Assembly: GCA_036852015.1 (NCBI GenBank)
Contig: JAANDG010000398.1
Location: 1 to 64,000, forward strand
Direction of reading: 5' to 3'
Origin: Pelodera strongyloides
Lineage: Eukaryota > Nematoda > Chromadorea > Rhabditida > Rhabditidae
Length of the DNA: 64,000 bases
Shown: positions 32,439-44,400 of the stretch, piece by piece
Position numbering within the stretch: the first letter of the stretch is position 1
How the letters are laid out: each line of letters opens with the position of its first letter
Notes under the pieces: generated by a model
Told to the model about the DNA's origin: nothing
The model's input: only the letters and a program-made list of their open reading frames with translations
The model's database searches: none
Made by a program: the position numbers and the translations under genes

Positions 32439-35400
32439 CTAACTCGGCGCTAAAGTACGAAACGCTACTGCTGCCTCTTCATTTTGAATTCCCGCCTTTC
32501 CATCTCGTGCGACTGAATCGAAAAATCTAACAGTTTCCAGCGCTCGAGTTTCGGCTCGTTTCTTCTTTTTCGCTTTCAAATCGGAGGATTCGAGCTGCAA
32601 TGAGGTGTATGCGGCACAGCTTGTGAACACACACACATGTATACACACGCACGCGCACACACACATGACGTACACGCACACATGCACGCACACACAACAC
32701 ACACACACACACACATATATACACACATACACACACACACACGCACACACGCACACACACGCACACACACACCTAGTCTGAAGCAAGCAAATTAACTCAC
32801 ATTCTCCTTGCTTTTACTCGTCAATTGTGCCCTTCTTCTTATTGATTCAGCTGAATTTTGTGAAGAATTATTGTATTTCTTCCTTCCAAATCTTGTTGCA
32901 GAATTCTTTTTCCGTCGCGAAAGATCGATATTTGTTAAGTTTTTCGAGTTGTCGTGTCGTCTAAAGAGTGTTAAAGCGAAATACTGGCCGGTTTTTGAAA
33001 CGCATCGTGGACAACTCAATTCTTACGTATTTATGCTAATTTGCTCGAATTTGCTCGATTTTTTATTCTAATTTTTGCTCATTTGTATATGCTGCATAAG
33101 AAAGCAGGTGTACGCAATGTGTTTCAAAAACCGGCCGGTATTTCGCTTTAAAAAAATGAAGACTTGGGAATTTTCTCCTGGAAGACTCCATCTACTCAGC
33201 TCAGGACCTCAACGGACCAAGTCATAAGCTTTAAACAAGGTATTGAACGGCTAAAGTGTCTTTCTGTTCTACGAAGTAAATATATAATTACCTGTTTGTA
33301 CTTCGATCGGCCTGATCCTGGTACGAATTCTTTAGCACTTCTTTACTGAAATCCCTCGGTGTCGTTTCATTTTGTCCAATCCGAACCATCTGCTTGTCTA
33401 ACACCTTGTTGAACACTCTGTCAGTCTCCGCCCTGTCCTTGGTATCGATTGTTCTCATCTCATCGACGAGTGTCTGCATCACCTCTGCGCTCTGACCTCC
33501 ATCATCTGATAAAGTCTCGTTCTGCCAGTCTACCGTAGTCTCGTTGTCTGACCCTCGAATCCGTCGGTTCCAAGGGAACGGCCCGCCTTGTCCATAAAAC
33601 GGAAGTGAGCGGGAGGCAGTTTGTTGGATGCCCTGTCCCATTCCCACTAATAGTTGACCGAGGGTTAGAAGCGGGTTTGCAGATGGCGGTTGCACATTAT
33701 TCAAATTATGCGCGGGAGCAGCGGGAGGATACATTGGCATTGAGTGGGGGTTCCCTGGGAATGAAGGTAGGTTCCCATGGGAAAAGGTAGAACCTCCCTG
33801 AGGAATAGGTCCAATCATAGGAGCGTTTACGGGGACGATTACCCCCGAGGGTGTGGTGGGGGAAGCGGAGTAACGCAGGCCTTGTCCTGAGAAGGTCTGC
33901 TGAAAAAGCACACTATTATTTCAAGTTTCAAATGCAAATGTACATGATGTTTCATTTTTTTCGTAGCGCTGTCCCATTGCAAATAGTTAAGAACATCAAT
34001 ATTCAATGTAAATGTACGAATATTTCCATGAATATTCTCGTATGTCGCCGAGGTGCACCCAGTTCAAATTTGCTTTTTACTGCTTACATATTCCTTCTAA
34101 ATAGTTGCCATAAATTACCTGAGAAATATATGGCATATAAGGACTATGGACTCTTTCCGGCGGAGGGTATCTTTCTCTGTGCGAGTGGTGCCGTGGTACC
34201 TAATAACAGGATGAAAGCAATTAAAGCGGAATGCAGAAGAAGCGTAAGCAATTGCAAGCACATTTGAAGCTAATTTTGTAGTGTTTTGTCTCTTCACTCT
34301 CAAATTTCTCGGTCGAACTTGTAAGTGTAGACAAGTTTTTATTATTTTTTTTTGTCAAAAAACGACTATTTTCTGTCCGCTTTTGAGTGAGAATCTGACA
34401 TCAAAATGACGTTATTTGAATTTTGTCCATGTTGCCCCCCCCCTCATTTAAATTAAATAAAAGAGATACGTTCCACCGCTATTAGTCTACCGATTAAAAT
34501 GAAAATGTGCTTGCTCTGGCTATCTCCTACTCCATCTCATAAACTGGATTGTAACTACGTCTCTTTGGAGAATAAAGTGCTAATTATTATTACACCAGAC
34601 GGCTATCGCCGCCTAGATTGTGAGGCGACTTTCAAAGTCTAACATTCGAAATTCATAAAATTCGAATTTCGCTTGCTCAAAACGGGGCTTCGGCTGTCCA
34701 TTTATAGCCTTTATATATTCAAATTTTCGTGGGTTCACACGCGGCTTCAAACAACAAAGCTCTTTTATATAATAAGATTATATAAGACAGATCGTCGGAA
34801 CGCTTTGTACTTTGTACTGGGTGATAACTTCCAAGATGACGTGTGGTTGTTCTGTGGTTGCTCTATTCTTGGTAATAGAAGCTGGTTTGCCTGCGCTAAT
34901 GTTTTTTTCTAATCCTTTGTTAGCGCGATAGCGCTAACATAGTTTGGGTTATATCAGAGAGCCCTTTTTCCAGTTTCCACCCTGAATTTGTTCCTAGACG
35001 AAAAAATGAAATTCTTTCCAGCTAGTTAGTTAAAAGAGCATATTTTAGATTATCTGCAAAATTTTCAGAAAAAAATATCCACTTCAACCAAAATTATGAC
35101 CAAATAAGTAAAATTTGAAAAACATGTGGAAGAATGTCTGTTTGTTGGTTGGTTGGTTGGTTGTGTCTCTGTGCACCCTAGGGGGCGGGGTTAACATTGC
35201 GCGCTTACAACGTTTCAGCTTTAGGGCAAAAGTAATTATTGTTTCCAAATCTTATTATTATTGCCATCTAGGTAATTCAATTAACTAACTAACTAGGTAA
35301 CTAGTTAACTAGTTAACTATATATTTTTCTCATGAATCGTATGTGTGCGTAATAAATTAGTATGGTTAAGTAATTAGGTAAGAGTTGGAATTCAAATTAT

Positions 35401-38400
35401 TCGGTTTTGGTAGAGTATGTTTCTCTATTCTTTACTAAATGCAAGTAAACTCGAAGAAATATGATAATTTTGTAGTGACTGCGACCCTGAGCGTGAGCGT
35501 GAGATTATTTTGTAGTGAGCGAATGAGTTAAAGGGACAGGCCCATCAAAGTAAACCTATATTTACGAAATGTTCATAATGACTATCAAGCATTTTTATTG
35601 CGATATATGCAAACCAAATGTCACCTACTCTCACCCTCGAGGACTTTTTCCGATGCGCTCATCGTATATGTACCGTAAAAATGCAGAGATCGAAGTTGTC
35701 TGCGCAAATTTATCATGAAATTAAAGGGAGAGGCCCACGAGAAAAAAAGTTTTCCTTAACATACTTGCACAGAATGTCCGAAATTTCAGAAATGTTGCTG
35801 TGAAAACCGCATTTCTTTGCACCTAGAACTCACAGAGTTATTAACCGGCAAACAGTTCAGCCAGGTACCGTAGTCAGAATCAATTTTGCGCTTTCAGGGC
35901 ATTAAAGTATTGGAAACGCTTTTTCATAATCGTAGGAATGATCTTCATCCGTTTAACAATTATTATGTAGAGAAAGAATGCTAATGTACGGATATAATAA
36001 ACAGTAAAAACGTATTTTGAAGTTGCTGACTACGGTACCTGGCCGAACTGTTTGCCATGGAATTACTCTGTGAGTTCTAGGTGCAAAGAAATGCTGTTTT
36101 CACAGTAACATTCCTGAAATTCCGGACATTATGTGCGAGTAACTTGAGGAAATCTGTTTTCTCGTGGGCCTCTCCCTTTGAAAGGCGAGCTAAATTTGCA
36201 TATACACCCTTGGAAATCTGCAGCTTTTCGGTATGCATATACGACGAGCTCATCGGAAAAAGTTCCCCAGATTTTTTGTGCACACGAGTTTCTAAAATTA
36301 ATAGTAACTTGGCACATGCCACCATCCGTGTTATTTCAGGTTACCTATGAGGGTGAGTGAGCGAGTGAGGCATGATTGAAGATTGTTGATTGATTGGGGC
36401 GAATTTTTTTTTATTCAATTATTGATTTTCATGGGAATGTACGGTACGACGCGAAACTTTGGCCGGTGCGCGGCCTGCAAAAAACTTGGCCCAGGCATGG
36501 CGGCCGACCCACCCATTTCTGGCCTGGTGTGGGCGGCGCACCGGCCCTGGGTGGGTCTGGTGCAGGCCTGAGGACGGCGATCTTCAACTTTCGTGTGTAT
36601 TTTAGTTCGCCAACACCCCGCCTACACCGGGCCCGCACCGGGCGCACCAGCCGTCCACATTTTCTGTGTCTCTCGAGCCGTTTCCCATTTATGGGCGAGG
36701 TGTTGGCGGCCCACATTTTTCGGGCCCAGTGTAGGCGGCGCACCAGCCAAGTTTCTCAATGTAGTTTTCGTTTTCGAAAATCCGTTCAAAACCCGGCGGT
36801 AGCGCCACTTTAAACGTTCAAACCTATTTCAAAATACACCTATTTTTCCATAATATTCGCGTTCACGAACTCGATCTATTGCTTGTTTTTTTAAAATGAT
36901 AAGTTATTAGAAAATTAGAAAGTGATGATAAACAGCTAGTTACCGTAGGCAGGACCAAGAGGGGAACACTTTTTTGGGGATGATCATTTAACTGGTTTCT
37001 GTCTTTAAGGATTATTTAAGGAACGCAGTCACGACATTTTCGCTATTTTTATTTGATTTTTATTACATGTAGGATGATCTGCGGCCGTATGCACGAACGG
37101 CACTGGGAGCCTCCCAGGGTCCCCAGTGGGAGGCTCCCAGCCATGAGCCGACTCCCGGTATGCACAAAACGCTGGGAGGTCCCCGGAGGCTCCCGCGGGG
37201 GCAAATTTCGTGTGGAAAAACGTGAAATGCACACGAAAAATCTAGAAAAAATTTGAATTTTCCTGTGAAAATCCAAAAGTGCGCAAGTGCATACCGGGCG
37301 ATAAATACATATATATATATATATATCTCACGTGTAACACTGCAGGGTATTTATTATTTATGATATTTACAATCAGCCTCTAACCGGGCAATTGCATATC
37401 TACTCTAATCCAGTAACGCACATTCTCAGTGAATTCTCTCTCCCGAGTGTGTTTTTCTAGACCTTGGTATTGGCACCGAATTATTCTTCATAACATCCTA
37501 CATTTTATGAAAATCAAATAAAAATTGTGAAAACATCGTGACTGCGTTCCTGATGTAAATTAGCTCATGTGAAAAGGGGACAATATTTTATCGTGGAAAA
37601 GAGTCCTTGAATGGTAAGTTTGGGTTTCATCTTGGTTTAAAACTAGGAAAAGAGAACAATAGTTGAATCGGTTGCTATAAAAAAATTACCATACGCAGAG
37701 GTTATGCTCAAACTAGGCCTTTGTAATAACCAACTGGCCACTTCGATCATGCTATTAATTTCCGATTGTAACCTGGATGACACGCTACCCTGGTCTGGAA
37801 TGCACACTATCCGTTTATTATATGCTAAAATCTGTTTCAGAGCCTAACGCACAATGAAGTTTTCGTGTTAACATCGGAAAATTAATAGCATAAGTGAAAT
37901 GACCAGTTTGGTTATTACAAAGGCCTAGTTTGAGCATAACCTCTGCGTATGGTAATTTTTTTATAGCAAACCGATTCAACTATTGTTCTCTTTTCCTAGT
38001 TTTAAACCAAGATGAAACCCAAACTTACCATTCAAGGACTCTTTTCCACGATAAAATTACGATACTGTATGCCGTCCCACTCTGAACTGCACCATAGTGG
38101 TATACATCGTTAATGTGCTATTGCTCTGACCTGTCGTTGTTAGACATTTTGTGCGTAACCTCTTTTTGTTTGTAATGTTTCGGCCCTAGTTTAAATAACC
38201 AACCTCGGGTGCAGGTAAACTCTGTGTGCTCCCATGCGGTGCAAAATTATTCGGATGCACAAAGGTGTATTCCACGGCTTCGTTAGGAATGGGAGTTAAT
38301 GCACTGTCATCTGGAGCTGGCACAGTGCCCACGGGTAGGTCGGGTCTCGCAGGTTTACACTTGGGACCCGAGCATTTGATACGGTAGGTGAGCACAGAAG

Positions 38401-41400
38401 GGTTGCAATCGAGGTCCCGAGTGTCTGGCAGACATCTGCAATTAAAAGTGCACGTTATTGATTGATTACGTCACGTTATTGATTACGTCACGCGGGGGAA
38501 ACTACGGTAGTCTTAGAATTTAGGGTACTTACAAGTTACAAACTGACACGCCACACAAAGTTAGATCCACAGAAGAAATCCACTTTATGGCAATGTACAA
38601 AAGAGGAAATAAATATTTATTTTCTAATATATGATACAAAAAATTGTGTTACCCATAGACCTCTACATAAATTACTAATTGAGCAATTCTCCAGCCGTTA
38701 CTTATGCATACACCCGTTCCTGTCATGTTGTCTCAATAAAAATCTTAAAAGGAGTTTTTTGAAGTGTTTGAAGCTTTACGGCACGTGGTTTTTTAAAAGC
38801 ATCGGCAGCAGCGTCATTCTTAACGCTTCTTGCACAGAATTTCCTGACAAACCACGTGCCATAACTCTTTAAATACATTATGATTTTATGCAAAACTCAT
38901 GTCAACCACTTTGGAAAATGCGAAAAATAAGTGGCTTTTCGATACAAAATGACTGTTGTCCGCTTGAAAATACTACAGGTGTCTTGCCCCGCTGAGGACA
39001 TGCGAATAGCAACTGGCTGTTTGGTATGATAATTATGGCCAAGTAGAATTCGACTACAAGATTTGCATGAATAACAACAAAAGAATACACACTTTTTGCC
39101 GTTTTTCGTCAGCGAATAGCCGGCCGATTCGAGAACATTTGACGGGATCACAATCTGCTTCGGGGCAGCTGCAGCAGCACGGGCGGCAGCAATTTCTCGT
39201 TGTGCCGCAGCACGGGCGAGCGCACCCTGGGCAGCGGCTTGGATCAGCGATTGGCCCAAGGGAGTCTGAAAGTGGAGGCTCAAATGAGAATCATGCATCC
39301 ATAAGTTCCTCCCTCACTATAGAAATCTAACATAGTATCAATATACTTTGAAGACTTTAACAATTAAGTTAAAATGAGAAAAGCTTGTGTGCGGCACACT
39401 GTAAAAGTCCACCTTATGTACAATCAATAATGCACGCTTGTAAAAAAAATCCCAATTTTTTTATCATACAATAAGCTCAATATGAATTAGGTAACAAGCA
39501 ATTTCCCTACCTGTAAAATCTGTTCTATAGTCAATGACGGACTGCTTGTCGATTGCGCTTTTGTCCCACACAAACCGCATGTTAAAGGACAGTACAGTTC
39601 CATTAGTGTACGGTATCCATTTTCATGACACAAGTGTGCGCGTTCGTCGCAGTCACTGCCCTGATCTTCACATACCACTGAAAGAAAATTAGAATATAAC
39701 TTAGACTCCAAGTATATAAATTTATAAATAAGCACTCTTGCCCACACAAGCTCTGCCTACTCCTTTTATCCCATCTCTCTCTCTCTCTCTTTATCTCTCT
39801 CTCTCTCTCTCCCCCTCTGTATCTATTTTTCTCACCCAAGGGGACTCACTTAGAATTGTTTTACAGAAGTCTTATTAGTTAAAAATGTATTCCAAAATGA
39901 TCCTTCCGTCCAACTATTCTCTACTATTTATTGTTAGACTACTATATTTGGGTCTGCACCACCTAGCCTTCCAAGCCTCAAAAGACGATTGTACATACAG
40001 TATCCAATTACCTATTTGTTCAAGATATGTGGTGTCAGAGAAAAACAACCCAAAAAAAAAGGATTCCACAAGAATTTCACTTGGGATTAAGAAATAACAA
40101 ATGTTTAGTGCAAAGTGCAAACTACAAAAAGTGTACTACAAACTACAAACACGTCAAACTACGAACAACAAAAACCCACGTGAATCTCCAGTGGTTGAGC
40201 AGAAACCGCAGGTGGCTGCGCAGTTTGATCGCATTATTGAATAGTAAGCGGACAGTGAGCAGAGTTCTAGCTGCTCTGCACAATTTGGAGCCACGTCGAA
40301 ACAAGTTGCTGAAAAGATAAAAAACAGTGATTTAATTATTAAAACTTTTAAATAAACCCAAAATGAAAATTCAATCATACGGATATAAGGCACGGCTATT
40401 GAAAGGAAAGGATGTAATAAGAATGCACTGCTTTGCAGCCAGAGATGGAAACGTGCGGTATAGTAATCACGATTCAACTACCAAACTATTTACATCATTT
40501 TTTATTCCAGGGGTAGAAAAAAAAGTTTGGTAAAATATTCGCTAATAGCTAAAACCATCACGTCTTCAGCAAATGAAAATACCATTTACGAAATAACCAG
40601 ACGGCTATCGCCGCTCAATACTGGGCTCCGATTCTCCTTTTGTAGCCGCTTAGATATTCTAATTTTCGTTTCGCGCACACAAACAATAAGACCAAGTAAA
40701 CTCTTCTTCTTTGTATAATAAGTTGTGGAAGCAAAAAAAATCAAATTACTGTCAACGCTGCATCGTCCACAGGTCGCTGCACATTGTGCTGTCATAATAT
40801 CGTAGTATTCTGGTTGTGAACACAGAAATCGTCGTCGGAAACAGTCTGATTGGCCATTGACAGCTGTAACACGCGCACTTTTATCATGTGTTAGACCCCG
40901 CCCCCTTATGTCTTACGGTAGGTGAACGCTCACAATTTTTTACCCCCTACATTTTTTTATTTTGTCGTAATAAAAAAAGTCGCGCATTTATCGTGACCAT
41001 GGTCCATTTGTCATGATAACCTTTTTTTTCCATTTAGCAAAGGACAATGCTCTAGTGTGTAACGTGACTACTACATTCCCGTGTACTGTATGCAAATGAT
41101 TTTTGAAAGAATCGCTAAAAAGTTGCATTAAAGGGATAGGTTCATCTCAAATCACACCTCTTTTTATTGTTCTTATTAATGATAACACAAGTATCATTCA
41201 CAATGAAAAGTAAATCAATCACAGTACAATACGCCTCGCAGAAGAAGCTTCCTTTATTGGAAACTGAGTGATCGGAAGCTAAATCTAAACGCAAAAACGT
41301 ATACCGTACACAGATCGCGCGGGCTAATGGCAATTAGCCAAGTTAAAAACTACACTCGGCAGGACATTATTTCCCACGGTGAATTATCATTTAATCGCTT

Positions 41401-44400
41401 GGCCGAGTGTAGTTTGTAACTTGGCTAATTGCCACTAGCCCGCGCGACCTGTGTACGGTATTAGTTTTTGCGTTTAGATTTTGGCTTCCGATCACCTAGT
41501 TTCCAATAAAGGAAGCTTCTTCTGCGAGGCGTATGGTTCTGTGATTGATCTAATTCTCATTGTGAATGATATTTGTGCTGTTATTAATAAAAATAATAAA
41601 AAGAGAGGTGATTTGAGATGAACCTATGTGCATATGGGAACGCAGTTGTCCTTCAACAAACACATGGACCACATGGTCACATGCTAAACTAAGAAAAAAT
41701 TATATTCCAATTTATCGCCGCATTGTTCATCTTGCCCTGTGTTGAAAAACGATCAACTGTGTAAATATAAACCAGCGAAAAATATAACAAATACAAAAAT
41801 AGTTTACCTGCCAGGTCAACACATGTCGCACTCGTTGTGGTGGCTACTAAAAATGAATTAATTAATTGAATATATAAATTTGTTGAGTATTTGTGAAAGA
41901 AACTAATAATAGGAGCGTGAAGCCGCAAACATGCAGCATTGTAATAGCTTTTTTGAAAGCGAAATACCGGCCGGTTTTTGAAACGCATCGTGGACAGCTG
42001 AACTCTTACGTATTTATGCTAATTTATTCGAATTAGCTCTATTTTATATTCTAATTTATGTTCATTTTCATAAGCTGCATAAGAATGCTAGTATACTCGA
42101 TGTGTTTCGAAAACCGGCCGGTGTTGCGCTTTAAATTAAAACACACATGGCAAAATTTCATTTCCTATGCAAAGAAGCATGAAATAAAGAGGAAAGGGTA
42201 GTTGTTATTATTTAAAAATAAGGAATCTGATTGTGAGATGTTAGTACAATGTGTGTTCATACCGAAAGCCGTGGTGGTGGTGGTGAATTCGCCTAAAAAC
42301 AAAGGAGTCTTAGAAACGCGGAAAAGAAGGAGTTTACACTGCACTGTAAGGTCGTTCAGTGTAAGGTCGTGGCACTGTAAGGTCGTTCTTTAGGAGTTTA
42401 CACTGCACTGCACTGTAAGGGTGCACTCCTAATCATAGCGGTATGGCGTGCTTTCCTGAGTGTTTATCAGCGTCCTCTCGTTTAGTAATAATGTGCATGA
42501 CATGCACTCAATTTATTGCCGAAAGCCATGTGTTTTATTGATTCATTTCACAATCGCATGCGGTAATAATTTTAATGGATACTGTTGAATGTTTTCGATG
42601 TGATAATTCTGATTTTAGAGTGCAAATAAAAGTGCTTGTGGCTGGCGTGGTAGTGGTCATCATAGAGGTGATAGCCGTAGTCGTAGTTGCGTTCGTTGTG
42701 GTCCTTTGCTTGACCAAGAGGGTCTTAGTCCTAGTCCTTACCCAGTCGTAGTCGTAGACGTAGGGTCGTAGCGATGCGTAGTCGTCGTATCCGAATGCAT
42801 TAGTAGTGTTAACTTAGCGACAGGACTAGTGTTAGCAAAGAGGCAACACTCCCAAGAGCACAGTTAATTCAATTAACCATTTGGATAGGAAGTTAGTTAC
42901 CAGTAGTGTCGGTTATCTCTTCAGACGTTGTAGTGGTGGTGGTGGTGGTAGTGGTTGTATCTCCGGGCAAAGTTGCTAAATCAGGAAAAGATACCCAGGG
43001 AATGTCTACCCAGCTAAGGGTAATGTCTACCCAGCTAAGGGTAAAGTCTATCCAGCTAAGGGTAAAGTTTTCAACACTCGTAGGAATCGGTAGGAATCAA
43101 ACAGGTAGCAGCAGTTAAATCACAAGGTATGATATTAGCTTATTTGTTCTAGGAATGTACGACTTCTAGGAATGTTATGTAGTCAACAAGTGATATTGGG
43201 TACCGGTAAAGGCGCAATGTAGGTGGTGCTGTATATTTTTTATGATCTGCATGTATCCTTTCGAAGAGAACGTGAGTAGGAGGGGAGAGAGACTGAGAGA
43301 GCGAGAGAGACATAGAGATATAGAATAGTAATAGATTCACTCACAATCAGGGGAAATAACGCAAGGAGACTTCTGTTAGGGAGCAAACAAAGCAGGGCAC
43401 ACATCATCGTCGTATTTGGTTGGTCGTTAGCGTAGTAGAATGTATCCTTCGTGCAAATTTATAAAATCTTAAAGCGATATGCCGGCCGGTTTTGGAAGCG
43501 CACCGGGAACTACTGACTTCTTACGTATCTATGCTAAGTTGCTCGATTTTAATTCTAATTTATGTTCATACATAATCTGCATAAGAATGCTGGTGTACGC
43601 AATGCGTTTCAAAAACCGGCCGGTATTTCGCTTTAAAAAGAACTGAAAATAAAATCTACTTGGTGTCGTAAATATCGGTGTTGTCGTCGTTGTTCTTGTT
43701 GATGTAGTTGTTGAGGTAGACGTCGAGGCTAATGAAACAAAAATGTTAAAATGAAAAGAAACCATAAAGGGCACCATTTTATGTAAACCAAGGTCGCGGA
43801 ATAATTGCGGGGGTTTTCCAGCCTACAATTTGCTCGGGAAACGGCTATCTATTTTACACCTATGTGTATAAGGCAACCACACAGGCTGAGCCGGAAACAA
43901 AAAATAATGTGTGAAAGTATGCCGTGCATGTCTAATCGTAGCCCGTGGACGCTTGAATAATTAAATAAATAATACTGGAAGAAAACAGGGAGTGGACAAA
44001 AACTTTCAAATAAACAGGACATGCCAACAAAAGAGAAAACGCAAGATTTAAGTTTCGGCGTCGTATGAAAACATGCCATTTTTAACCACGACTAGAAAAT
44101 TCAAGCTACTGACTATAAATTAGGTATACACAGGCTATAAATTGGGTAGACACGTAAGACAAAAATGAATGAAACGTCGTACACTAGGGAAACTTGGCCG
44201 GTGCGCGGCCTAAACGGGGCCGGAAAAAGGTGGGCCGCCTACAATTGGCCTGCACCTCGCCCATAAAGTTGAAAGTGACTTGAGGGAGACAGAAAAGCTG
44301 GGCGGCTGGTGCGCCTGATGTGTGCCCGGTGTAGCCCAGGTGTAGGCGGACAAAATACAGGCGAAATTTGAAGAACTCCGCACTCAGTCCTACACCAGGC

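Noticed and set aside
32439..32786. Cys/Val-rich protein on the minus strand
   Set aside because: The Cys-rich part is the (CA)n repeat; only the last 51 residues are a real exon of the ShKT gene.
36394..36813. 139-codon GC-rich gene
   Set aside because: It lies inside the palindromic element G and is mirrored on the other strand.
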